Assembly: GCA_041776485.1 (NCBI GenBank) | Contig: JBHBQE010000009.1 | Span: 1 to 29,376, forward strand | Direction of reading: 5' to 3' | Source of the DNA: JBHBQE01 sp041776485 | Lineage (GTDB): Bacteria; Bacillota; Clostridia; Lachnospirales; Lachnospiraceae | Length of the DNA stretch: 29,376 nt | In this document: piece by piece, positions 1 to 7,177 of the stretch | How the letters are laid out: each line of letters begins with the position of its first letter | How positions within the stretch are numbered: the stretch's first letter is position 1 | The notes under the pieces: model-generated | Told to the model about the DNA's origin: nothing | The model's input: the letters and a program-made list of their open reading frames with translations, nothing else | Databases searched by the model: none | Made by a program: the position numbers and the translations under genes

Positions 1-97
1 CTTTTCTATAAGAAGTTATCTTTAACTTTAAGGAATCTCTCTTCGTATTGTCTCATTATTCGGTTGTCAATGTGCCCTGCCCCCACTTGGGGACAGC
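1..97 (-). promoter_or_regulatory. Leader of a probable rRNA operon running off the left edge
   Basis: Read leftward, this stretch follows a strong promoter (104-132) and holds no open reading frame. A hairpin near the predicted 5' end (77-96: arms CTGTCCCC and GGGGGCAG, one mismatch) is followed by CATTGACAACCGAATAATG. This resembles the CTTTGAAAACTGAATA-type elements found in rRNA leaders and spacers of Firmicutes, where boxA-like antitermination sites lie. No 16S or 23S sequence is inside the window, so the rRNA assignment is an inference. It could instead be the leader of another stable RNA. Confidence 0.5.
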
Positions 98-103
98 TTT
101 CAA

Positions 104-141
104 ATAATAACAAAATATATTTCATTCGTCAAGCACTTTTT
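104..141 (-). promoter_or_regulatory. Strong leftward stable-RNA promoter
   Basis: On the minus strand a -35 TTGACG (127-132) and a -10 TATTAT (104-109) are separated by exactly 17 bases. The block AAAAAGTGCTTG (130-141) covers the start of the -35 and is repeated exactly at the tRNA-Cys promoter near the right end. Predicted start is near 97-98. Bases 142-295 upstream are AT-rich and contain no gene that I can support. Confidence 0.65.
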
Positions 142-295
142 CCTCTTTTTTTGAAAAATCGGGCAAATTTCTGTACCTGGTAAATTTTCAAATCTGGTGC
201 AAATATATTGTTACAGTCGCTTTTGGGGAATGGAAAATTTCTATTTGATATAAAAATAAAACTTATGAAATCTGTAAGTTCTGTTAATCCGTTTT

Positions 296-335
296 AAAAG
301 AACCTCAAACAGGTTTGACTGTTGGAGGCTCTTTT
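296..335 (-). terminator. Terminator of the redox operon (possibly bidirectional)
   Basis: Arms 296-312 and 319-335 form a stem of about 17 bp with two A-C mismatches around a 6-base loop. Read leftward, the right half ends in TTCTTTT, and read rightward in CTTTTT. It lies about 30 bases after the CPBP protease stop codon, so it most likely ends that leftward operon. It may also isolate it from the rRNA promoter region. Confidence 0.7.
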
Positions 336-362
336 TCCTTATATAATATATACAATGTTAAA

Positions 363-1157
363 TCAATCTGTCTGCCGACTACCTGCAATTTGCATATCCT
401 TATCCATCACATAAAGGGCTATGGCGCCTACAACAGCTGTTGGAACAAAAACTGCCAGAAGAAAACCCCAGGGGTTTTCAGCGCTGCCTGATTGTATAAT
501 AAATGGTTGGAAATCAAATCCAAAATGTATGAGCACCAGCGGCCAAAGCCTTTGATAGCGAAGCATCAGACCTGCGAGCACTATTCCCAAGGCAGTAGCA
601 TAAAATACCTGCTGATTCGTCGCGCTTAACGGCATAAATAGCAAATTCAGATAATGCAATATGCCAAATATCACTGCTGAGAGCGAGCCTGCAATTAATA
701 ATCTATGCCTGCTGTTTTTAAATGCCTCCATTAATGCTGATAAGATGAGTCCACGTACTAAAAGCTCTTCAAAAAGCCCAGCTGAAACCGCAACCATAAA
801 GCAGCTGATAGTTTTATCAATACTAAGCTGAACAACATCTATCCAGTTAAAAATTACATTGCAGAGAAAATAAAGTGCCGCAAATGTAAGCCAGAGCAAA
901 AGCGAAACAACTCTTGTTTTTACAGAAATTTTCGGTCGTGTTTCAAAAAATTTTTCACCCCGTATGATCAGGAAGCAGACGCCTGCTAAAGCTGCACAGA
1001 CAGCAAGTCTCAAAGTCGAGGAAGGGAGTGTCCCTTCCTCAATATTTTTAAAAAGAGGTCTTAAAAACGCTTCATAAACACTGAAAACAGTAAAGATTGC
1101 TATAGCTGCCGCCAGACGCAGTTCCCATTTTTCCTTTGGGATATTAGTTATTTGCAT
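363..1157 (-). CDS. CPBP family intramembrane metalloprotease
   Basis: Polytopic membrane protein of 264 residues. It carries the three motifs of the CPBP (CAAX protease/bacteriocin-processing, Abi) family: EE at 130-131 with R135 (FEELLVRG), H168 in FGILHYL, and H211/D215 in HFGFD. These residues bind the metal and form the intramembrane active site in the Rce1 group. About eight hydrophobic segments are visible. The start is preceded by GAGGAA. It is the last gene of the leftward redox operon, 37 bases after the TlpA-like gene and just before a terminator. Family members process peptides, give immunity to bacteriocins or act in envelope stress. The substrate here is unknown. A role in maturing or turning over the operon's envelope proteins is only an inference. 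Confidence 0.85.
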   Translation of the reverse strand: MQITNIPKEKWELRLAAAIAIFTVFSVYEAFLRPLFKNIEEGTLPSSTLRLAVCAALAGVCFLIIRGEKFFETRPKISVKTRVVSLLLWLTFAALYFLCNVIFNWIDVVQLSIDKTISCFMVAVSAGLFEELLVRGLILSALMEAFKNSRHRLLIAGSLSAVIFGILHYLNLLFMPLSATNQQVFYATALGIVLAGLMLRYQRLWPLVLIHFGFDFQPFIIQSGSAENPWGFLLAVFVPTAVVGAIALYVMDKDMQIAGSRQTD

Positions 1158-1194
1158 AAATCAGTTCCTCTACTCGTAAACGGTCTATATAACA

Positions 1195-1746
1195 CTATTT
1201 TTGATTCATCGCACCATCAATTTGCTTTTGCAGTGATTCCATCACAGATTTACTATTTATGCCTCCCATAATTGGCTTGCCGACAATATTTCCGTTGCTG
1301 TCTACCACACAGGTCACCGGATATGCGAAAAAGTCCTTTGTAAACTTTGCAAGCTCGCTGTCCTTAGGAACCCATACATTGGTATACTCTGCCTTTTTCT
1401 GCTCTAAAATGCCCTTAGCCTCTTTTATAGTCTCTTCCTTCCCGCCAAAAGTATCTGTGTTGACTCCAATTACTGCGCCGCCCTTTTCCTTTAAGGACTC
1501 GTTAAGCTCATTCAACTCGCCGAGCTCTTCAACACATGCCTGGCAACTGCTAAACCAGAAATTTACAACTGTTACAGAATTATTCTTAAAAATGCTGCTG
1601 TCAACCTTGTTTCCGTCCAGATCCATTCCTTCAAAAGCAGGGAATACCTTTCCTACATCACTGCCTTTAGATGAATTCCCGCAGGCAGCCAAGGTAAATA
1701 CCATTACCACAGTCAATAACAGTCCTATTAATCTTCTCTTTTTCAT
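1195..1746 (-). CDS. TlpA/ResA-like thioredoxin-fold lipoprotein
   Basis: 183 residues. The N-terminus is a lipoprotein signal (KKRR, hydrophobic core, LAAC with lipidated C22), so the mature protein is anchored on the outer face of the membrane. A thioredoxin fold follows, with VNFWFSSCQAC (C68 and C71, a CxxC active site) and the cis-proline loop YPVT near residue 142. The family reduces or transfers disulfides in secreted proteins, as ResA does in cytochrome c maturation. AAACGGAGG lies at a good distance from the ATG. The gene is 35 bases downstream of the polyferredoxin gene in the same operon, so that membrane Fe-S protein is a plausible electron donor (inference). No CcdA/DsbD-type transmembrane reductase is seen nearby. 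Confidence 0.88.
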   Translation of the reverse strand: MKKRRLIGLLLTVVMVFTLAACGNSSKGSDVGKVFPAFEGMDLDGNKVDSSIFKNNSVTVVNFWFSSCQACVEELGELNELNESLKEKGGAVIGVNTDTFGGKEETIKEAKGILEQKKAEYTNVWVPKDSELAKFTKDFFAYPVTCVVDSNGNIVGKPIMGGINSKSVMESLQKQIDGAMNQK

Positions 1747-1781
1747 TTTAAATTTCCTCCGTTTCTTAATTATATAAATTA

Positions 1782-2705
1782 TTATTTTGTAACAACTGTT
1801 TTGCCATTTTTGCTATCTCTAATTTTTGCATCTCCTAATCCATAGTGAAAGCTGACGGAATTTGTAGGACAGGCACTCACACACATTCCGCATCGAATAC
1901 ACTCGGTATGATTCGGTGTCTTTGTCACATCTACATCCATTTTGCAAGCCCTTGCACATTTACCGCAAGAAACACAGGTATGCGGATCTACGCGCATTTG
2001 CAAAAAAGAAACCCCGTTAAACAATGCATAAAATGCTCCCAGCGGACAAATCCATTTGCAAAACGGGCGGTAAAATAATATGCCCAACACTATAACCGCT
2101 ATCAAAATCGTTAGTTTCCATGCAAACAACTTGCCCAGTGCAGATCTGATACCGTTGTTAACAATAGCAAGGGGAATTGCTCCTCCCAATACTCCCTGAG
2201 GGCAGATATACTTACAGAAGAACGGACTTCCCATACCGACTTCGTTTACAATAATTGCGGGCAACAGGAATACCATAACCAGCAGTATAACGTATTTTAA
2301 ATATCTCAAAGGCTTTAACTTTTTTGTGGACAGCTTCTTGGTAGGAATTTTGTGCAATAAATCCTGAAACCAGCCAAATGGACAGAGGAAGCCGCAAATA
2401 AAGCGTCCAAGCAGTACTCCAAGTAAAATCAGTATGCCGGTAATATAGTAGGCAAACTTAAAATTTGATGATCCGATTACTGCCTGCAACGAGCCGATTG
2501 GACAGCTTCCTGCAGCTCCGGGACATGAGTAGCAGTTCAGACCGGGTACGCATACGGTTTTCCCGGACCCCTGATAAATCTCTCCCTTAAAAAAATTAGG
2601 AAGATGAATATTGGTAAAAAGTGTTGCTATAGCTTGAATGCCGCCTCTAAAGCGCGCGAGTATATGAGAAGCATTCTTTATATTTTTATTACCCAATTCC
2701 AACAC
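1782..2705 (-). CDS. NapH/NosR-like membrane polyferredoxin (4Fe-4S)
   Basis: 307 residues with about five membrane spans. Cysteine motifs in order: C52/C58/C61/C68 in an outer N-terminal segment (LNCYSCPGAAGSC), C104xxxC108P, C164xxxC168P and C216xxxC220P at membrane edges as in NapH/MauN/NosR/CcoG-type proteins, and two classical ferredoxin clusters, C244xxCxxCxxxC254 and C269xxCxxCxxxC279P. The expected role is electron transfer across the membrane from a cytoplasmic donor to an outer acceptor. The start is uncertain: GTG at 2705, TTG at 2702 and a second TTG at 2696 are all inside the end of the upstream 48-codon gene, near its CTGGAG. The 17-base overlap suggests translational coupling. 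The downstream TlpA lipoprotein is the likely electron acceptor (inference). Confidence 0.88.
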   Translation of the reverse strand: MLELGNKNIKNASHILARFRGGIQAIATLFTNIHLPNFFKGEIYQGSGKTVCVPGLNCYSCPGAAGSCPIGSLQAVIGSSNFKFAYYITGILILLGVLLGRFICGFLCPFGWFQDLLHKIPTKKLSTKKLKPLRYLKYVILLVMVFLLPAIIVNEVGMGSPFFCKYICPQGVLGGAIPLAIVNNGIRSALGKLFAWKLTILIAVIVLGILFYRPFCKWICPLGAFYALFNGVSFLQMRVDPHTCVSCGKCARACKMDVDVTKTPNHTECIRCGMCVSACPTNSVSFHYGLGDAKIRDSKNGKTVVTK

Positions 2706-2835
2706 ACTCCAGACAAATTTTTACAGCTTTTGCAAATACAGTTTCGGCCTCTCCCCGCGCTATGCCGTAAACAATAAATGCACCGCCTATAAGCAGTAAT
2801 AAAGCTTGAATCACAATCTTTTGTTTTGAAACCAT
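2689..2835 (-). CDS. CXXC microprotein, CD1871A-like
   Basis: A 48-codon reading frame: ATG at 2833-2835, stop TAA at 2689-2691. It has a basic N-terminus (MVSKQK), one hydrophobic segment (about residues 8-24) and a conserved-looking tail with ICLECVGIG (CxxC at 41-44). It matches my memory of the small CD1871A-family CXXC proteins of clostridia, which sit next to polyferredoxin genes. GAAAGGATATAAGC before the ATG holds a Shine-Dalgarno sequence. It is the first gene of the leftward operon and overlaps the next gene by 17 bases. Likely a single-pass membrane protein whose cysteine pair joins the redox relay of its neighbours, but its biochemical role is unknown to me. Confidence 0.8.
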   Translation of the reverse strand: MVSKQKIVIQALLLLIGGAFIVYGIARGEAETVFAKAVKICLECVGIG

Positions 2836-2877
2836 GCTTATATCCTTTCTATAATTTCGCATTTGCAAGCCTATGAT

Positions 2878-2905
2878 ATAATATCGGATATAAAATTTGT
2901 GTTAA
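2878..2905 (-). promoter_or_regulatory. Promoter of the redox operon
   Basis: On the minus strand: -35 TTAACA (2900-2905), 16-base spacer, -10 TATTAT (2878-2883). The -35 lies in the left arm of the large palindrome at 2888-2933, so a protein bound there would act directly on this promoter. Confidence 0.55.
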
Positions 2906-2933
2906 TTTTACAAACTTAACACCGATTTTATAT
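2888..2933. promoter_or_regulatory. Palindromic operator between redox operon and two-component system
   Basis: Left arm ATATAAAATTTGTGTTAA (2888-2905) and the inverse of the right arm (2916-2933) agree at 16 of 18 positions around a 10-base centre. The core GTGTTAA/TTAACAC is perfect. It overlaps the -35 of the leftward promoter and the upstream part of the rightward promoter. OmpR-family regulators bind two-part sites in such places, so the adjacent response regulator is the obvious candidate ligand (inference). Confidence 0.6.
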
Positions 2934-2938
2934 AAAAC

Positions 2939-2947
2939 TGCTATACT
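2939..2947 (+). promoter_or_regulatory. Extended -10 promoter of the response regulator operon
   Basis: TGCTATACT is an extended -10 (TGN plus TATACT) 37 bases before the ATG. No good -35 lies at the right distance. The position is instead taken by the right arm of the palindrome, as expected for a promoter that needs an activator. AAAGGAGAGG before the start codon is a strong ribosome binding site. Confidence 0.5.
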
Positions 2948-2983
2948 AAATGCCTGGACTATAATTAGGAAAGGAGAGGTAGC

Positions 2984-3661
2984 ATGAGACTTTTAGTCGT
3001 TGAAGATGAAAAGGTATTGTGTGATATGATTGTACAAAGCCTTAGGCGGGCTGGATATGAAGTGGATTTCTGCTACGACGGGAACAGAGCAAGTGAATAT
3101 ATGGCTTCTGAAAGCTATGATTTGATAGTACTTGACTTAAATCTTCCTGAAATAAACGGGATGGAGCTTTTGCAGGAGCTTCGCTCTCATGATAAGGAAA
3201 CAAAGGTTCTTATATTATCTGCCAGAAGTGAAGTGACAGATAAGGTGGCAGGGCTTGACGCAGGAGCAAATGATTATCTCTCCAAGCCTTTCCATCTAGA
3301 CGAATTAGAGGCAAGGATTCGCAGCCTCACGAGAAGACAGTTTATTCAACAAGATGTCTGTTTGGTTTGCGGAGAGGTTTCTTTTGATATAAAAAGCAGA
3401 GTGGCCTCAATAAAGGAACAGCCTGTTTCATTAACCCGCAAAGAAACCGGGGTTTTGGAATATCTGCTGCTCAATCAGGGACGCCCTGTCAGTCAAGATG
3501 AACTAATTGAGCATGTATGGGACGCAAGCGTAGATAATTTCAGCAATTCTATCAGGGTACATATTTCCTCTCTAAGAAAAAAGCTTAAGGCCGAGCTTGG
3601 GTATGATCCGGTTCACAATCGCATCGGGGAGGGGTATATAATTGGAGGTGCCTCAAGATGA
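2984..3661 (+). CDS. OmpR/PhoB-family response regulator
   Basis: 225 residues. The receiver domain (about 1-115) has the acidic pair E7/D8, the phosphorylated D51 in LIVLDLNLPE, the switch S79 and K101 in LSKPF. The C-terminal winged helix (about 128-222) has the family pattern SLTRKE...SVDNFSNSIRVHISSLRKKL and ends with the GEGYII hairpin. It is co-transcribed with the kinase gene, whose ATG overlaps this stop (4-base overlap). It is divergent from the redox operon and faces a large palindrome. Likely function: phosphorylation-dependent control of its own operon and of the polyferredoxin/thioredoxin operon. The second target is inferred from location only. Confidence 0.93.
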   Translation: MRLLVVEDEKVLCDMIVQSLRRAGYEVDFCYDGNRASEYMASESYDLIVLDLNLPEINGMELLQELRSHDKETKVLILSARSEVTDKVAGLDAGANDYLSKPFHLDELEARIRSLTRRQFIQQDVCLVCGEVSFDIKSRVASIKEQPVSLTRKETGVLEYLLLNQGRPVSQDELIEHVWDASVDNFSNSIRVHISSLRKKLKAELGYDPVHNRIGEGYIIGGASR

Positions 3662-4827
3662 AAAGTTTGTCGTTTCAATGGCGCATTACCCTTATGACTG
3701 CATTTTTGATTGCAATGACATGCATTACCCTGAATCTTCTTCTATACTATTCAGGATCATATCATTTTGATACCCTTGCTGATTCGTTAATTGAATATAA
3801 CGACGCTGAGGATGTACTCAATAATGAAGAAAATGTTGTTGTTATTGATATGACGCCTGAGGAATTTAACAAATTTTACGACAAATTTTCCGCTGACCTG
3901 TCAAAAACAAAATCGGGATTCAGCTTAAACGGATGGATCATTACGTTCCTTGTCACCCTTATCAGCAGTATTATTGCTTATTTCGTCAGCGGATTATCCT
4001 TAAGACCGCTCAAAGATTTTTCTGAACAGGTGGAGCAGGTACATGTTAAAAACCTCACGGAAATAAGGCTTAAAGAGGATACGACACCGGAGTTTCAGGT
4101 ATTAAGCCGTTCTCTTAACCGAATGCTTGAGAGACTTTCTGATGCATTTAAAACACAAAAACAGTTCGCAGGCAACGCTGCGCATGAGCTTAGAACACCT
4201 CTTGCACTTATGCAAGCCAAGTTGGATTTTTATCAAAGCGAACTGCATTCATCCTCACCTGAAACTAAGGATACAATTGCTACTCTTTCTGAGCAGACCG
4301 ACAGATTGTCAAATATGGTTAAAACTCTTTTGTCCATGAGTGATTTGGAAACTATACCCAGAAATGAAAAGGTTCAGCTTGCCCCCTTGATTGAAGAGGT
4401 GCTCACAGATCTCGCTCCGCTGGCGGAGAAAAAAAATATTACTCTGTTACAGGATGGAGAAAATATTACTCTGACGGGAAGTGATATACTCCTTTATCGG
4501 CTGATTTTTAATCTTGTGGAAAACGGAATCAAATACAATCACCCTGAGGGAAGCGTTACAGTATCCGTAGCTGCAGAGAACTTTGGTGCAGTAATTCGTG
4601 TAAGTGATACTGGACAGGGAATACCAAAGGAGCATTTGGAAAATGTTTTTCAGCCCTTTTTCCGTGTAGATAAGTCCAGAAGCCGCAGTATGGGCAGCGT
4701 AGGACTTGGACTGTCTCTCGTCAGTGAAGTTGTAAGATTGCATGGAGGCTCCATTCATATAGAAAGTATTCCGCAGGAGGGAACGATATTTGTTGTACAC
4801 CTGCCTATTGCAGACTCGGATATATAG
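3658..4827 (+). CDS. Sensor histidine kinase, HAMP-HisKA-HATPase
   Basis: 389 residues. Two membrane spans (about 11-31 and 93-115) enclose a short outer sensor loop of about 60 residues without cysteines, so direct thiol sensing by this loop is unlikely. Then come a HAMP region (about 112-165), an H box FAGNAAHELRTPL with phosphorylated H176, an N box (NLVENGIKYN), a G1 box (DTGQGIP), an F box (FQPFFRVDKSRS) and a G2 box (GLGLSLV). All catalytic motifs are intact. The ATG overlaps the regulator's stop codon, showing translational coupling. The signal is unknown. The neighbouring envelope redox operon suggests membrane electron flow or envelope stress (inference). No clear terminator follows within the 61 bases before the convergent diguanylate cyclase. 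Confidence 0.93.
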   Translation: MKSLSFQWRITLMTAFLIAMTCITLNLLLYYSGSYHFDTLADSLIEYNDAEDVLNNEENVVVIDMTPEEFNKFYDKFSADLSKTKSGFSLNGWIITFLVTLISSIIAYFVSGLSLRPLKDFSEQVEQVHVKNLTEIRLKEDTTPEFQVLSRSLNRMLERLSDAFKTQKQFAGNAAHELRTPLALMQAKLDFYQSELHSSSPETKDTIATLSEQTDRLSNMVKTLLSMSDLETIPRNEKVQLAPLIEEVLTDLAPLAEKKNITLLQDGENITLTGSDILLYRLIFNLVENGIKYNHPEGSVTVSVAAENFGAVIRVSDTGQGIPKEHLENVFQPFFRVDKSRSRSMGSVGLGLSLVSEVVRLHGGSIHIESIPQEGTIFVVHLPIADSDI

Positions 4828-4888
4828 CAAAGTTATATTATTGACTATTAATATGTGCATGTGATACGCAGCAAGCAGTTCAATGTGG

Positions 4889-5785
4889 TTATACTATGGT
4901 AACCCTGTTCTTCCCGGCTTCTTTACTCTTATACATGGCTTTATCGACTCTTTTAATAAGCGTCTCTACGTCATCTCCGTTCTTTACAATTGTTACTCCA
5001 ACGCTGATAGTGACATTCAAAAGCCCCTTGTCTGTTGTCACCTGTGTACTCTCCACTAAGGTTCTGAACTGATCCGCTAAAATAGTTGCCTCATAGTCCT
5101 TGCTTATAGATATAATCCCTATAAACTCTTCCCCTCCCCATCGGCCAACAAAGTCTGTTTTCCTGGTACTCTTTTGAATACTCATGGCAACATTTTTCAG
5201 TACCATATCGCCCACATCATGACCGTAAGTATTGTTAAAATCCCGGAAATTGTCGATATCTGCAAAGAACACTGCAAACTTTGAATGGAATCTGTCATAC
5301 TCACTCATTTTATATCCCAAATAACTGTCAAGATACGTTCTGTTGGGAAGCCCTGTTAAGGCATCATGCATGGCTTGGTTATGAAGGCTTTCCACTAGTT
5401 TATCATCATAAACCTTAGGGGAATCAGGGGCAAACAGCTCTACGGCTCCAATAATCTTCCCATCGAAATATACCGGTTGAATGTTTACACGTATTGGAAT
5501 CCTATAGCCATCCTTATGCCTGACAAACACCCTCTCCTTTCTGCCCTTGCCATCAATAATTGTCGCATATAACGGGCATCCTACTATGCAAAGCGGTCTG
5601 CCGTCCTCATCTATATGGTTCAGCTTGCTGTCTGCACATTGCTTAAATACTATTTCCTCCGCACTGTATCCTGTAATTTTCTCTGCCGCCTTGTTCCAAA
5701 AGGTGATTGTCCTGTCGGTATCCACAAAATAAACGCCGTCGCTTATAGAATTAACAATATTAAGGTACATTTCCTCTTTATTCAT
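4889..5785 (-). CDS. PAS-GGDEF diguanylate cyclase
   Basis: 298 residues, no membrane span, so cytoplasmic. An N-terminal PAS domain (about 5-120) is followed by a GGDEF domain (about 140-298) with DALTGLPNR, ADIDNFRDFN and the active-site GGEEF at 217-221. RKTD at 208-211, five residues before it, is a correctly placed RxxD inhibitory site, so product feedback is expected. The PAS domain carries three cysteines in a pattern (C50, C66, C70: FKQCADSK and LCIVGCPL) that I have seen in other PAS-GGDEF proteins and that could bind a metal or sense redox. The protein should make cyclic di-GMP from two GTP. The gene is monocistronic, and its Shine-Dalgarno is an unusual run of seven G. Confidence 0.92.
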   Translation of the reverse strand: MNKEEMYLNIVNSISDGVYFVDTDRTITFWNKAAEKITGYSAEEIVFKQCADSKLNHIDEDGRPLCIVGCPLYATIIDGKGRKERVFVRHKDGYRIPIRVNIQPVYFDGKIIGAVELFAPDSPKVYDDKLVESLHNQAMHDALTGLPNRTYLDSYLGYKMSEYDRFHSKFAVFFADIDNFRDFNNTYGHDVGDMVLKNVAMSIQKSTRKTDFVGRWGGEEFIGIISISKDYEATILADQFRTLVESTQVTTDKGLLNVTISVGVTIVKNGDDVETLIKRVDKAMYKSKEAGKNRVTIV

Positions 5786-5844
5786 AATTACCCCCCCTGA
5801 AATATGAATTTTGAAGCACAGTATTATTAAATTATTGTTAAATT

Positions 5845-5873
5845 ATTATATACTTAAAGTTTATGCTTGTAAA
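5845..5873 (-). promoter_or_regulatory. Promoter of the PAS-GGDEF gene
   Basis: Minus strand -35 TTTACA (5868-5873), 17-base spacer, -10 TATAAT (5845-5850). A direct repeat of TTAAATTATT (5827-5836 and 5838-5847, 11 bases apart) overlaps the -10 region and could be a regulator site. The rest of the 330-base divergent gap (5874-6030) is AT-rich. It holds only a small inverted repeat, AAAATCT at 5973-5979 with AGATTTT at 5994-6000. Confidence 0.6.
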
Positions 5874-6036
5874 CTCTCCCCTCCTATACCGATTTTTAAC
5901 CTTATTTTACTGAAATCATTATTTTCTGATAATTTCCATAAAAAATACCATTTTCAAATACAATCGTGCCGAAAAATCTGCAAAAATATGGTGAGATTTT
6001 ATCTTTATTACTCCTGAAGCTTGCCTTTCAATTATT

Positions 6037-6076
6037 ATGCACATCATTGACTGCACATATATGCACATGATACAAT
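6037..6076 (+). promoter_or_regulatory. LacI-family regulator promoter with TGCACAT repeats
   Basis: -35 TTGACT (6047-6052), 18-base spacer, -10 TACAAT (6071-6076). TGCACAT occurs three times in the same direction (6038-6044, 6052-6058, 6062-6068). The longer unit ATGCACATcAT/ATGCACATgAT is repeated 24 bases apart (6037-6047, 6061-6071). Two copies fill the promoter spacer, so a bound protein would block RNA polymerase. The sequence differs from the GTTCACGTGAAC sites further right, so a second regulator may act here. Confidence 0.6.
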
Positions 6077-6115
6077 TACAATTAATAGGTCGTCATTAAC
6101 AAAAATGGAGAGTTT

Positions 6116-7144
6116 ATGGGCGTTACACAAGCACAAATTGCAAAGCTTGCAGGTGTATCTCGAGGCACGGTAGACAGAGTTATAAACAATAGAGGGAGAG
6201 TCAGTCCTGCTGTTGAGGCAAAAATCAAAAAAATAGTTCGGGAGCTTGGATACCAGCAAAACATGGCTGCCAGTCTTTTGGTGCGCTCAAAAAAACCTAT
6301 CAAGCTCGGTATCTATATTCAATCCTTAGACAGCCCTTTTATGCAGTGTGTGCTTGAAGAGCTTGAACACATAAGACCTGAAATTCGAAAAAAAGGAGCT
6401 GAATTTATTGTTAAGAGCTCTAAAGCTATTGATCTCAAAGAGCAGCTGAATGCGCTCCATGAATTTCAGGAGGAGGGTGTAAGCGGAATAGCTCTTACTC
6501 CCATTGAAAACTCTCAGATTACCGAACTTGTAAATAATTTAGCGGATCAAAATATACCGGTGGTTACTTTCAATTCCGACCTCCCAACCTCAAGAAGAAT
6601 GTGCTATGTAGGGCAGGATTCATATTTGAGCGGTCGCACCTGCGCCGGACTTATGAATATACTTCTTAACGGGCAAGGACAGGTTATGATAATAGCCGGA
6701 CATCTGTCAAATTTATCTCACACCAGACGTTTAGACGGATTTTGCTCCGAGGCATATACAAGCTGCCCCGGAATAAGTGTTCTCCCTCTTGAGCGAAGCA
6801 ATGATTACGACGCGGCTGCATACGAAATCACAAAAAGACGACTTTTAGAGGATTCAAATATAGATGGAATATATATTGTATCTAATGGTCAGGGTGGGGT
6901 ATGCAGAGCCATACGGGAACTTAATCTTCAGCATAAAATTAAACTGGTGTGTCATGATATTACTCCCGAAACAGTTCAAAATCTTGCAAATGATACAATA
7001 GATTTTCTCATAGACCAGGACGCACACCGCCAGGCATCGCAGCCCCTTGACCTTTTAATTAACTATATACTGACAAATGAAAAGCCTAAAGAGGTTTGTT
7101 ACTATATAAGAAACGATATTCGCTGCAAATATAACTATATGTAA
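6116..7144 (+). CDS. LacI-family transcriptional regulator
   Basis: 342 residues. An N-terminal helix-turn-helix (about 4-50) with IAKLAGVSRGTVDRVINNRGRVS and a hinge helix with MAASLLVRSKK lead into a periplasmic-binding-protein-like effector domain (about 58-340: LGIYIQSLDSPF, IALTPIEN, PVVTFNSDLP, YVGQDSYLSGR). This last domain is close in type to the sugar-binding protein of the ABC importer 2.4 kb downstream. It probably represses the divergent isomerase/dehydrogenase and importer operons until its ligand binds. Candidate operators are GTTCACGTGAAC (9166-9177) and TGTTCACGAGAACA (9449-9462). ATGGAGAG before the ATG is the ribosome binding site. Confidence 0.9.
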   Translation: MGVTQAQIAKLAGVSRGTVDRVINNRGRVSPAVEAKIKKIVRELGYQQNMAASLLVRSKKPIKLGIYIQSLDSPFMQCVLEELEHIRPEIRKKGAEFIVKSSKAIDLKEQLNALHEFQEEGVSGIALTPIENSQITELVNNLADQNIPVVTFNSDLPTSRRMCYVGQDSYLSGRTCAGLMNILLNGQGQVMIIAGHLSNLSHTRRLDGFCSEAYTSCPGISVLPLERSNDYDAAAYEITKRRLLEDSNIDGIYIVSNGQGGVCRAIRELNLQHKIKLVCHDITPETVQNLANDTIDFLIDQDAHRQASQPLDLLINYILTNEKPKEVCYYIRNDIRCKYNYM

Positions 7145-7177
7145 ACAAAAATATTTATTTTTGTTTTATACACACTG

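Noticed and set aside
77..96. GC-rich hairpin as an insertion sequence end
   Set aside because: The inverted repeat is short, has no partner elsewhere, and no transposase or target duplication is visible. Its place near the predicted transcript start fits a stable-RNA leader better.
1259..1777. Plus-strand 172-codon frame opposite the TlpA gene
   Set aside because: It mirrors a gene with a clear lipobox and CxxC motif and has no ribosome binding site or recognisable motif of its own.
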